A stretch of DNA of 40,244 nt from Massilia glaciei (GTDB lineage: Bacteria > Pseudomonadota > Gammaproteobacteria > Burkholderiales > Burkholderiaceae_D), in assembly GCF_003011895.2 (NCBI RefSeq), contig NZ_PXWF02000249.1:1-40244 (forward strand), in the 5' to 3' direction. This document shows positions 21,378-32,067 of the stretch, piece after piece. A model generated the notes under the pieces. It had not been told where the DNA came from and did no database searches. It worked only from the letters and a program-made list of their open reading frames with translations. The position numbers and the translations under genes are program-made. Position 1 is the stretch's first letter. Each line of letters starts with the position of its first letter.

Positions 21378-22205
21378 ATGTCCACTATTTCCATCAAGAC
21401 CCCGGCAGAGATCGAAGGCATGCGCCTGGCCGGCCGCCTCGGCTCCGAGGTGCTCGACTACATCACCCCGTTCGTCAAGGTCGGCGTGACCACGGGCGAA
21501 CTCGACCGCCTGTGCCACGACTACATGGTCAACGTGCAGGGCACCATCCCGGCTCCGCTCAACTACTGCCCGTCCGGCTACACGCCCTATCCCAAATCGA
21601 TCTGCACCTCGGTCAACGACGTGATCTGCCACGGCATCCCGGGCGACAAGGTGCTCAAGGACGGCGACTCGGTCAACCTCGACATCACGGTCATCAAGAA
21701 CGGCTTCCACGGCGACAACAGCCGCATGTTCTTGGTCGGCAAGCCGTCGATCCTCGCGCGCCGCCTCTCCGAGGTCACCTACGAGTGCATGTGGCTCGGC
21801 ATCGCCAAGGTCAGGCCGGGCGCCCACCTCGGCGACATCGGCCACGTGATCCAGCAGCACGCCGAGAAAAACGGCTACAGCGTGGTGCGCGAATTCTGCG
21901 GCCACGGCATCGGCACCGTGTTCCACGAGGAGCCGCAGGTGCTGCACTACGGCCGCCCCGGCACGCTCGAGCGGCTCGAGGCCGGCATGATCTTCACGAT
22001 CGAGCCGATGATCAACGTGGGCAGCCGCGAGATCAAGGAAATGAACGACGGCTGGACCATTAAGACCAAGGACAAAAAATGGTCGGCCCAGTGGGAGCAC
22101 ACGGTGCTCGTGACCGAGACCGGCTACGAGGTGCTCACCTTGTCGAGCGGCAGCCCGCCGCCGCCGGCCTTCATCACGGCCCCCTCGCAACCGGTCGCGG
22201 CGTAG
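21378..22205 (+). CDS. map: Type I methionine aminopeptidase
   Basis: MetAP removes the initiator methionine from new proteins. The 275-aa protein has the pita-bread fold motifs: VNDVICHGIPGDKVLKDGD, metal ligands in VNLDITVIKNGFHGDNSRMF, the His ligand region GHGIGTVFHEEP and the Glu ligand in FTIEPMINVG, then WSAQWEHTVLVTE. I chose the ATG at 21378, which gives MSTISIKTPAEIEGM, matching the family; the open frame starts 29 codons earlier but that part is hydrophobic leader without homology. glnD follows after four bases, so the two are probably one transcript. Confidence 0.97.
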   Translation: MSTISIKTPAEIEGMRLAGRLGSEVLDYITPFVKVGVTTGELDRLCHDYMVNVQGTIPAPLNYCPSGYTPYPKSICTSVNDVICHGIPGDKVLKDGDSVNLDITVIKNGFHGDNSRMFLVGKPSILARRLSEVTYECMWLGIAKVRPGAHLGDIGHVIQQHAEKNGYSVVREFCGHGIGTVFHEEPQVLHYGRPGTLERLEAGMIFTIEPMINVGSREIKEMNDGWTIKTKDKKWSAQWEHTVLVTETGYEVLTLSSGSPPPPAFITAPSQPVAA

Positions 22206-22209
22206 AGCG

Positions 22210-24828
22210 ATGCCGGCCGCCGCGCACAATGGCTCGACCAGTGGTTCGCCCGGCGGCTTGCCCAAGCCTGGCTCGCTGGGCGCGCTCAAGCAGCAGCTCA
22301 AGGCCGAGCGGGCGCGCCTGATCGCCGCCTTCGGCGACAACGGCAAGCCCGAAAAACTGCTGCGCGGCCTGCGCCAGGGCGTCGACGCGGTGCTCGGCCA
22401 CGTATGGGAGGCGGCCGGCTTGCCGCCCGACACGGCCCTGGTGGGCGTGGGCGGGTACGGGCGCGGCGAATTGTTCCCGCACTCCGACGTCGACCTCCTG
22501 ATCCTGCTCGGCCGCCCGGCCGACGCCGATGTCCAGGCCCGCCTCGAGGAACTGGTGCAACTGCTGTGGGACCTCGGCCTCGAGATCGGCCACAGCATCC
22601 GCACCGTCGACGAGTGCATGGACGAATCGAAGGCCGACATCACGGTGCAAACGAGCCTGCTCGAGGCGCGCCTGGTGGCCGGCGACATGGTCCTGTTCGC
22701 GCAGTTGCAACAGCGCTTCGACGCCGCGCTCGACCCGCAGGCCTTCTTCCAGGCCAAGTCGGCCGAGATGCGGTTGCGCCACGCCAAGTACGAGGACACC
22801 GCCTTCAGCCTCGAGCCGAACTGCAAGGAGAGCCCGGGCGGGCTGCGCGACCTGCAGGTGATCCTGTGGGTGGCCAAGGCCGCCGGGCTGGCCAACTCCT
22901 GGTCGCAGCTGGCCACGCGCGGCCTGATCACCAAGACCGAGGCGCGCCAGCTCATGGAAAAGGAGCGCGCCTTCAAGGACATCCGGATCCGCCTGCACCT
23001 GCACACCAACCGGCGCGAGGACCGCCTCGTGTTCGACGTCCAGACCCCGATCGCCGAAACCTTCGGCCTGCAGACCACGGGCCAGGGCCTGCACCTGCGG
23101 CGCGCCAGCGAATACCTGATGCAGCGCTACTACTGGGCCGCCAAGACCGTCACCCAGCTCAACACCATCTTGCTGCAGAACATAGAGGCCCATTTGTTCC
23201 CGCAGCCGGCCGAGCCGGTCGCGATCAACGAGCGCTTCAACGAGGTCAACGGCCTGATCGACATCAGCGACGACGACACCTTCATCAAGACGCCCTCTTC
23301 CGTGCTCGAGGTGTTCCTGCGCATGACAGAGCGCCCCGACATCAAGGGCATGACGGCGCGCACCATCCGCGCGCTGTGGCACGCGCGCTTCGAGATCGAC
23401 GCCGCGTTCCGCGAGGACCCGGTCAACCGCGCGCTGTTCCTAAAAATATTGCAGGCCCCGGTCGGGCTGGTGCACGCGCTGCGGCGCATGAACGACACCA
23501 GCGTGCTCGGGCGTTACCTGCCCAACTTCCGCCGCATCGTCGGCCAGATGCAGCACGACCTGTTCCACGTGTACACGGTCGACCAGCACATCATGATGGT
23601 GGTGCGCAACATGCGCCGCTTCACGATGAGCGAGCACGCGCACGAATACCCGTTCTGCAGCCAGCTGATGGCCAACTTCCACCGGCCGTGGCTGCTGTAC
23701 CTGGGCGCGCTGTTCCACGACATCGCCAAGGGCCGCGGCGGCGACCACTCCAAGCTCGGCACGGTCGACGCGGCGCAGTTCTGCGCCGTCCACGGGATCG
23801 GCCCCGAGGACACCGAACTGGTCGTGTTTTTGGTCGAGAACCACCTCGTCATGTCGCACGTGGCGCAAAAGCAGGACCTGTCCGACCCCGACGTGATCGA
23901 GGCGTTCGCCGCCCAGGTCGGCGACGAGCGGCACCTGACGGCGCTGTACCTGCTGACCGTGGCCGACATCCGCGGCACCAGCCCCAAGGTCTGGAACGCC
24001 TGGAAGGCCAAGCTGCTCGAGGACCTGTACCGGATCACGCTGCGCGTTCTCGGCGGCGAGCCCCATTCGGCCGACCGCGAACTCAAAAACCGGCAGGAGG
24101 AAGCGAAGACCATGCTGCGCCTGTACGGCCTGCCGGCCGACGCGCACGAGAAGTTCTGGCAGCAGCTCGACGTCGCCTACTTTTTGCGCCACGACGCCTC
24201 CGACATCGCCTGGCAGACCCGCTCGCTGTGCGAGCGCCTCGACGGCGCCAAGCCGGTCGTCAAATGCCGCCTCGCGCCGATCGGCGAGGGTTTGCAGGTA
24301 GTGGTCTACGTCAAGGACCAGCCCGACCTGTTCGCGCGCATCTGCAGCTATTTCGACCGCAAGAATTTCTCCATCCTCGACGCCAAGATCCACACCACGC
24401 GCAACGGCTACGCGCTCGACACCTTCATGGTGACGGAGCAAAACTTCGCCAAGAGCTACCGCGACCTGATCAGCCTGATAGAGCACGAGATCGGCGAATT
24501 GCTGGTGTCGCAGGGGCCGCTGCCGCCGCCGACCAAGGGCCGCCTGTCGCGCCTGTCGCGGACCTTCCCGATGACGCCCACGGTCGATTTGCGCCCCGAC
24601 GAGCGCGGCCAGTACTACCTGCTCTCGATCGCCGCCAACGACCGCACCGGATTGCTGTATTCGGTCGCCAACGTGCTCCAGCGCTACCGCATCAACCTGC
24701 ACACGGCCAAGATCATGACGCTCGGCGAGCGCGTCGAGGACGTGTTCCTGGTCGACGGCGCGGCGCTCAACAACTCGCTCAAGCAGATCCAGCTCGAAAC
24801 CGACCTGCTCGACGCGCTCAAAGTCTGA
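22210..24828 (+). CDS. glnD: Bifunctional PII uridylyltransferase/uridylyl-removing enzyme
   Basis: GlnD senses glutamine and modifies PII signalling proteins, controlling nitrogen assimilation. The 872-aa protein has the nucleotidyltransferase motif GGYGRGELFPHSDVDLL at 81-97 (acidic D93 and D95), a central domain, an HD phosphohydrolase domain with LFHDIAKGRGGDHS at about 500-513, and two C-terminal ACT domains (about 694-750, then about 800-872 starting YLLSIAANDRTGLLYSV) that bind glutamine. Full length and all expected active-site residues are present. It is transcribed with map. The N-terminus (SGSPGGLPKPGSLG) is a short low-complexity tail. Confidence 0.97.
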   Translation: MPAAAHNGSTSGSPGGLPKPGSLGALKQQLKAERARLIAAFGDNGKPEKLLRGLRQGVDAVLGHVWEAAGLPPDTALVGVGGYGRGELFPHSDVDLLILLGRPADADVQARLEELVQLLWDLGLEIGHSIRTVDECMDESKADITVQTSLLEARLVAGDMVLFAQLQQRFDAALDPQAFFQAKSAEMRLRHAKYEDTAFSLEPNCKESPGGLRDLQVILWVAKAAGLANSWSQLATRGLITKTEARQLMEKERAFKDIRIRLHLHTNRREDRLVFDVQTPIAETFGLQTTGQGLHLRRASEYLMQRYYWAAKTVTQLNTILLQNIEAHLFPQPAEPVAINERFNEVNGLIDISDDDTFIKTPSSVLEVFLRMTERPDIKGMTARTIRALWHARFEIDAAFREDPVNRALFLKILQAPVGLVHALRRMNDTSVLGRYLPNFRRIVGQMQHDLFHVYTVDQHIMMVVRNMRRFTMSEHAHEYPFCSQLMANFHRPWLLYLGALFHDIAKGRGGDHSKLGTVDAAQFCAVHGIGPEDTELVVFLVENHLVMSHVAQKQDLSDPDVIEAFAAQVGDERHLTALYLLTVADIRGTSPKVWNAWKAKLLEDLYRITLRVLGGEPHSADRELKNRQEEAKTMLRLYGLPADAHEKFWQQLDVAYFLRHDASDIAWQTRSLCERLDGAKPVVKCRLAPIGEGLQVVVYVKDQPDLFARICSYFDRKNFSILDAKIHTTRNGYALDTFMVTEQNFAKSYRDLISLIEHEIGELLVSQGPLPPPTKGRLSRLSRTFPMTPTVDLRPDERGQYYLLSIAANDRTGLLYSVANVLQRYRINLHTAKIMTLGERVEDVFLVDGAALNNSLKQIQLETDLLDALKV

Positions 24829-24887
24829 CCGGCACCATCCTTTTTAGCACGACACTTTCCGCACCACTTTTTTTACTGATAGAACCA

Positions 24888-25634
24888 ATGACCGAACTCC
24901 TGCGCCTTTCCAAACGAATGTCCGAACTCGGACTGTGCTCACGCCGCGAAGCCGACGAGTGGATCGAGCGCGGCTGGGTGCGGGTCGATGGCAAGGTCGT
25001 CTCGGAACTGGGCAGCAAGGTGCTGCCGGGCCAGATCGTCACGGTCGAGCGCCAGGCCGCGGCCGAGCAATCGAAACGCGTCACGGTGCTGATCAACAAG
25101 CCGATGGGTTATGTCAGCGGCCAGGCCGAGGACGGCTACACGCCGGCGATCGCGCTGATCAAGGCCGAGACGCGCTGGGCCGACGATCCCTCGCCCGAGC
25201 AGTTCCACCCGACCCAGCTGCGCAGCCTGGTGCCGGCCGGGCGCCTCGACATCGACTCGGTCGGCCTCTTGATCCTGACCCAGGACGGGCGCGTGGCCAA
25301 GACCCTGATCGGCGAGACCACCACGGTCGAGAAGGAATACCTGGTGCGGGTCCAGTACTCGAAGGTCGGCAAGCTGCCCGAGTCGGACCTTAAAAAGCTG
25401 TGCCACGGCCTGTGGATGGACGGCAAGCCGCTGCTGCCGGCCAAGGTGCGCTGGCAGAACGAGGACCAGCTCAGCTTCACGCTGCGCGAGGGCAAGAAGC
25501 GCCAGATCCGGCGCATGTGCGACATGGTCGGCCTCAAGGTCATCGGCCTCAAGCGCGTGCGCATCGGCAAGGTCAAGCTGGGCGATCTGCCGGTGGGTCA
25601 GTGGCGCTACCTGCGGCCGGACGAGCAGTTTTAA
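24888..25634 (+). CDS. RluF-like rRNA pseudouridine synthase
   Basis: The 248-aa product converts a uridine in rRNA to pseudouridine. An N-terminal S4 RNA-binding domain (residues about 5-60, RLSKRMSELGLCSRREADEW) is followed by the RsuA/RluB/RluE/RluF-type catalytic domain with INKPMGYVSG and the active Asp at 121 in AGRLDIDSVGLLILTQDGR. The late motif GKKRQIRRMCDMVGLKVIGL resembles the RluF branch (RQIRRMCEHFGYEV in E. coli as I recall it) more than RluB, but the exact target base is not provable here. The Lys/Arg tail of E. coli RluF is missing. It starts 59 bases after glnD with a weak ribosome-binding site, and its stop overlaps the stop of the convergent brnA. Confidence 0.9.
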   Translation: MTELLRLSKRMSELGLCSRREADEWIERGWVRVDGKVVSELGSKVLPGQIVTVERQAAAEQSKRVTVLINKPMGYVSGQAEDGYTPAIALIKAETRWADDPSPEQFHPTQLRSLVPAGRLDIDSVGLLILTQDGRVAKTLIGETTTVEKEYLVRVQYSKVGKLPESDLKKLCHGLWMDGKPLLPAKVRWQNEDQLSFTLREGKKRQIRRMCDMVGLKVIGLKRVRIGKVKLGDLPVGQWRYLRPDEQF

Positions 25635-25879
25635 GGCGGCGCGCCGAATCGCTCAAGCGCTTCGGCCGGCCAGTTGATTTTTACTTGCCGGTTCTGCATC
25701 ACGCAGTCGCGAAGATAGAGATTGATGAGCGATTGGTACGGAACGCCATTCTGATCGGCCATATTCTTAAAGTACGCCACCACGTCTTCCGATAGACGCA
25801 TCGTGACCGGCCTTTTGAGTTTGGACGCGTAAGGATTGCGCCGCTTCCGCAATTTGGAAAGATCATATTCGGATTTCAT
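25631..25879 (-). CDS. brnA: BrnA-type antitoxin (ribbon-helix-helix)
   Basis: BrnA neutralises the RNase toxin BrnT and represses the operon. The 82-aa protein has a basic N-terminus (LSKLRKRRNPYASKLKRP), a ribbon strand VTMRLSEDVVAYFKNMA and helix SLINLYLRDCVMQNRQ, the layout of BrnA/COG3514 antitoxins. GGAGGT lies about eight bases before the ATG, and that ATG overlaps the last codons of the broken brnT frame (CCATGA), the usual toxin-first order. The toxin partner is disrupted, so the antitoxin is an orphan here. It may still repress its own promoter or act on BrnT copies elsewhere. Its stop overlaps that of the pseudouridine synthase gene. Confidence 0.85.
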   Translation of the reverse strand: MKSEYDLSKLRKRRNPYASKLKRPVTMRLSEDVVAYFKNMADQNGVPYQSLINLYLRDCVMQNRQVKINWPAEALERFGAPP

Positions 25880-26159
25880 GGTTTTCCACCTCCGTAAAAA
25901 GTGCTCTCGCGTTTAGTGGCTTTGCGTGCGGAAATAATTCATATGACATTTCCCGCGTCGCCCACGCAATCGCAAACGAGAAGAAGCTGGGCATGGGCGC
26001 TCATCCCCAGCAACAGCGTTCCTCGCTTTCCGGGTGAGCATCGTCGAAAAATTGAACCGCGAATTCGTCGCAAAAAACGGACCGGACTTCGTCGAAGGAG
26101 ACCCTATGCCTCCCGAGGTTTTCCGCCGCCTTGGCCGGGTCCCATTCAAATGTGATCAT
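25876..26159 (-). pseudogene. brnT: BrnT-type toxin gene, broken by a frameshift and a nonsense codon
   Basis: Reading from the ATG at 26159 gives MITFEWDPAKAAENLGRHRV, SFDEVRSVF and HPESEERC, typical BrnT sequence, but the frame ends at a TGA (26001-26003) after 52 codons. Moving one base near 26014-26018 restores LLGMSAHAQLLLVCDC, then GDAGNVI, a TGA at 25939-25941 exactly where family members have Arg, then IISARKATKRESTFYGGGKP up to a stop overlapping brnA. The total is 284 bases, one short of a whole number of codons. Loss of one C (CGCCTG to CGCTG) explains the frameshift and CGA to TGA explains the nonsense codon. Two independent lesions make a sequencing error alone an unlikely explanation. 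Confidence 0.88.
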
Positions 26160-26193
26160 CAACACATTGTATTGAAAACGATACTCAGGTCAA
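26160..26193 (-). promoter_or_regulatory. Promoter with overlapping palindromic operator for brnTA
   Basis: On the minus strand TTGACC (plus 26188-26193) and TACAAT (plus 26166-26171) are 16 bases apart, a good sigma-70 promoter. The -10 lies within an almost perfect palindrome, CAACACATTGTATTG (plus 26160-26174), with only one mismatched pair. The brnT ATG is about seven bases after the -10, so the native transcript would be nearly leaderless. A ribbon-helix-helix antitoxin such as BrnA could bind here; that is inference. Confidence 0.6.
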
Positions 26194-26674
26194 GGCGCCC
26201 CCACGGTCCGTGACATCGACTGCGGATGGGAATTGGCAGGGGCCAGCGCGTTGCCGATCAGCGCCGCCGGCGCAGTTATAGCCCTTGGGGATCGAGGGCG
26301 TGAAGGTGGCGCGCCGGGCCCGGTCGCGGCGCGCGGTCGCGGCGCCAACTCCCTGCAACTATGCGACCCTGCAACCCGGACGACGGCGCGCGGGTCGTGC
26401 CCCCCCCACGCGCCTCTCTGGCATTCGTGCTCGTTTGACGTCTCATTCGTGCGCGTTTTGTCGCATCCCGCCTTCTGTTTTTCCAATCCGCAACCAGCGC
26501 GCCAGAAAACGACGGAACGAGACAAAATTCGACAGCAACCGAGCACGAATGCCAGAAGGGTTCGGGGACGCCCGCCCCGGCCGGCGGCGCCAACCGTTCG
26601 CCCGCGGCAAGCCCTGCCGCACCCCTAGCGCAACTAGATTTGCTTTTAAAGCGATTCTACGTCGCGGCGTGCGC
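26194..26674. other. 480-base intergenic stretch without a gene
   Basis: No open frame here looks protein-like: the small frames on both strands are Arg/Pro/Ala-rich shadows. The left part (26250-26410) is very GC-rich, with GGCGCGCC-type runs. The part from 26417 to 26660 is less GC-rich and holds the inverted repeat described separately. The right end (26630-26674) contains a short AT-rich palindrome GCTTTTAAAGC just beyond the stop of the outer-membrane protein gene, but no convincing terminator. I saw no tRNA or other RNA gene. Confidence 0.6.
26417..26556. repeat. Inverted-repeat element with 17-bp perfect arms and CATTCGTGC sub-repeats
   Basis: TCTGGCATTCGTGCTCG (26417-26433) returns inverted as CGAGCACGAATGCCAGA (26540-26556), bracketing about 106 bases. 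Inner segments pair imperfectly as well (GTCTCATTCGTGCGCGTTTT on the left against the complement of AAAACGACGGAACGAGAC on the right). CATTCGTGC occurs twice directly on the left, 22-23 bases apart, and once inverted on the right. It could be a small non-autonomous element, a REP-like hairpin or a structured RNA. No protein frame explains it, and no flanking target duplication was seen. Confidence 0.75.
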
Positions 26675-27217
26675 CTACCACACCCGGAACTTGAGCTGCA
26701 CCGACACGCCGGCATGCAGCTTGTCCTTGTAGCCGGGCACGAAGGCCAGGTTCACGCCGACCCGCTTGTACTCGATGGTGGCGGTCGGGATCAGCGCCGG
26801 GAACCAGCCCCCGTCGCGCATTTTCGGGTAGCCGTTGAGGGCCGCGAACACCGCGCCCAGGCGCACCGGCCCGATTTGGTAGGGCTGGTAGATCACCCCG
26901 GCGTAGACCGTATGGTCGTTGTCGCTGTTGAGGAAGCGCCCGGCGGTGGCGCTCATGGTGCTTGAGAAGCGGTATTCGAGGCCGGCGCCTGGATTGCGCC
27001 CGTTGAGCCCCTTGTCATCGTCGACGTGGAAGGTGGCGAAGCCGCTGTCTAGCCACACCTCGCTGGCGGGCGCGTGCTCGATCTTGCGAAACAGGTCTTC
27101 CGCGGCGGCCGGCGCCGGCGCCAGCAGCGCGCCAAGGCAAGCGGCGATGCAGGCGAGCGTGGCGGAGGCGGTGGCGTTGGAAATGGGGGTCTGGATGGCG
27201 GTGCGGGTTGGATTCAT
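26675..27217 (-). CDS. Outer-membrane beta-barrel protein of unknown function
   Basis: The 180-aa product has a signal peptide (residues about 1-39, ending APAPAAA) and then about 140 residues of alternating polar and hydrophobic strands with short turns (LDSGFATFHVDDDKGLNGRN, GLEYRFSSTMSATAGRF, TVYAGVIYQPYQIGPVRLG), ending in an aromatic residue (KFRVW). This is the pattern of a small, probably eight-stranded outer-membrane barrel. I do not recognise a characterised family; size recalls lipid A-modifying barrels such as PagP or PagL, but no catalytic residues can be assigned. The ATG overlaps the def stop by one base, so it is made with peptide deformylase. The segment GYPKMRDGGWFPALIP is a likely conserved landmark. 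Confidence 0.75.
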   Translation of the reverse strand: MNPTRTAIQTPISNATASATLACIAACLGALLAPAPAAAEDLFRKIEHAPASEVWLDSGFATFHVDDDKGLNGRNPGAGLEYRFSSTMSATAGRFLNSDNDHTVYAGVIYQPYQIGPVRLGAVFAALNGYPKMRDGGWFPALIPTATIEYKRVGVNLAFVPGYKDKLHAGVSVQLKFRVW

Positions 27218-27749
27218 CAGTCGTCGTCGTTGGGGTCCTGGTCGGGGAACATCACCTCGGTGAAGCCGAACCGCGAAAAATCGGTGATGCGCATAGGATA
27301 CAGGATGCCAAGCAGGTGGTCGACCTCGTGCTGCACCACGCGCGCGTGGAAACCGTCGACCTCGCGCCGGATCGGCGCGCCGTGCCGGTCGACGCCCTCG
27401 TAGCGCAGGCGCGTGTAGCGCGGCACGCTGCCGCGCAGGCCCGGCACCGACAGACAGCCCTCGAACTGCTCCTCGGTCTCGTCCGACAGCGCCGTGAGCA
27501 CCGGGTTGATCAGCACCGTCTCGGGCACCGCCGGCGCGTCCGGGTAGCGCTGGTTTTGGCGGAAGCCGTAGATGACCAGTTGCAGGTTGACCCCGATCTG
27601 GGGCGCGGCGAGGCCGGCGCCGTTGGCCGCGTGCATGGTGTCGAACATGTCGGCGATCAGCGCCTCGAGCGCCGGCGTGCCGAATTCGCGCACCGGCTCG
27701 GCCACGCGCAGCAGGCGCGGGTCGCCCATTTTGAGGATCTGCCGTATCG

Positions 27750-27753
<4 letters not shown>
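27217..27753 (-). CDS. def: Peptide deformylase
   Basis: Def removes the N-formyl group from new proteins using a bound metal. The 178-aa protein has all three family motifs: [10 protein letters not shown] at 45-54, EGCLSVPG with the metal ligand C100, and QHEVDH with H142, E143 and H146. Length is typical. Its ATG overlaps the galU stop (ATGA) and its stop overlaps the start of the barrel protein gene. It is not next to fmt here, unlike the common def-fmt pair, so this may be a second deformylase; a second copy elsewhere cannot be judged from this window. Confidence 0.96.
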
Positions 27754-31900
<4,147 letters not shown>

Positions 31901-32067
31901 GCTGCTTGTGCCCTGTTTGCGAAATGGGTGGCGCGGCCGGTGGAGCTTCGCCGGCGGCGTCGTAGTAGATTAATTATCATCATACACGGTGGGCTGCGCG
32001 CACGCGCGCGTCAGACATTGTAAACCGAGCGGGTCAACCCAAGCGCCCGCGGTCGTTCAGGGGCATC

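Noticed and set aside
22404-25634. A 1076-codon frame ending in the pseudouridine synthase
   Set aside because: The first part is glnD read in the wrong frame. The real gene begins at the ATG at 24888, where S4-domain homology starts.
26417-26556. Possible CRISPR array because CATTCGTGC recurs
   Set aside because: Only two direct copies plus one inverted, with no uniform spacers and no cas genes; better described as an inverted-repeat element.
26194-26674. Small open frames of 80-220 codons in the intergenic region
   Set aside because: They overlap one another on both strands, are rich in Arg and Pro, lack ribosome-binding sites and follow the inverted repeat rather than a codon pattern.
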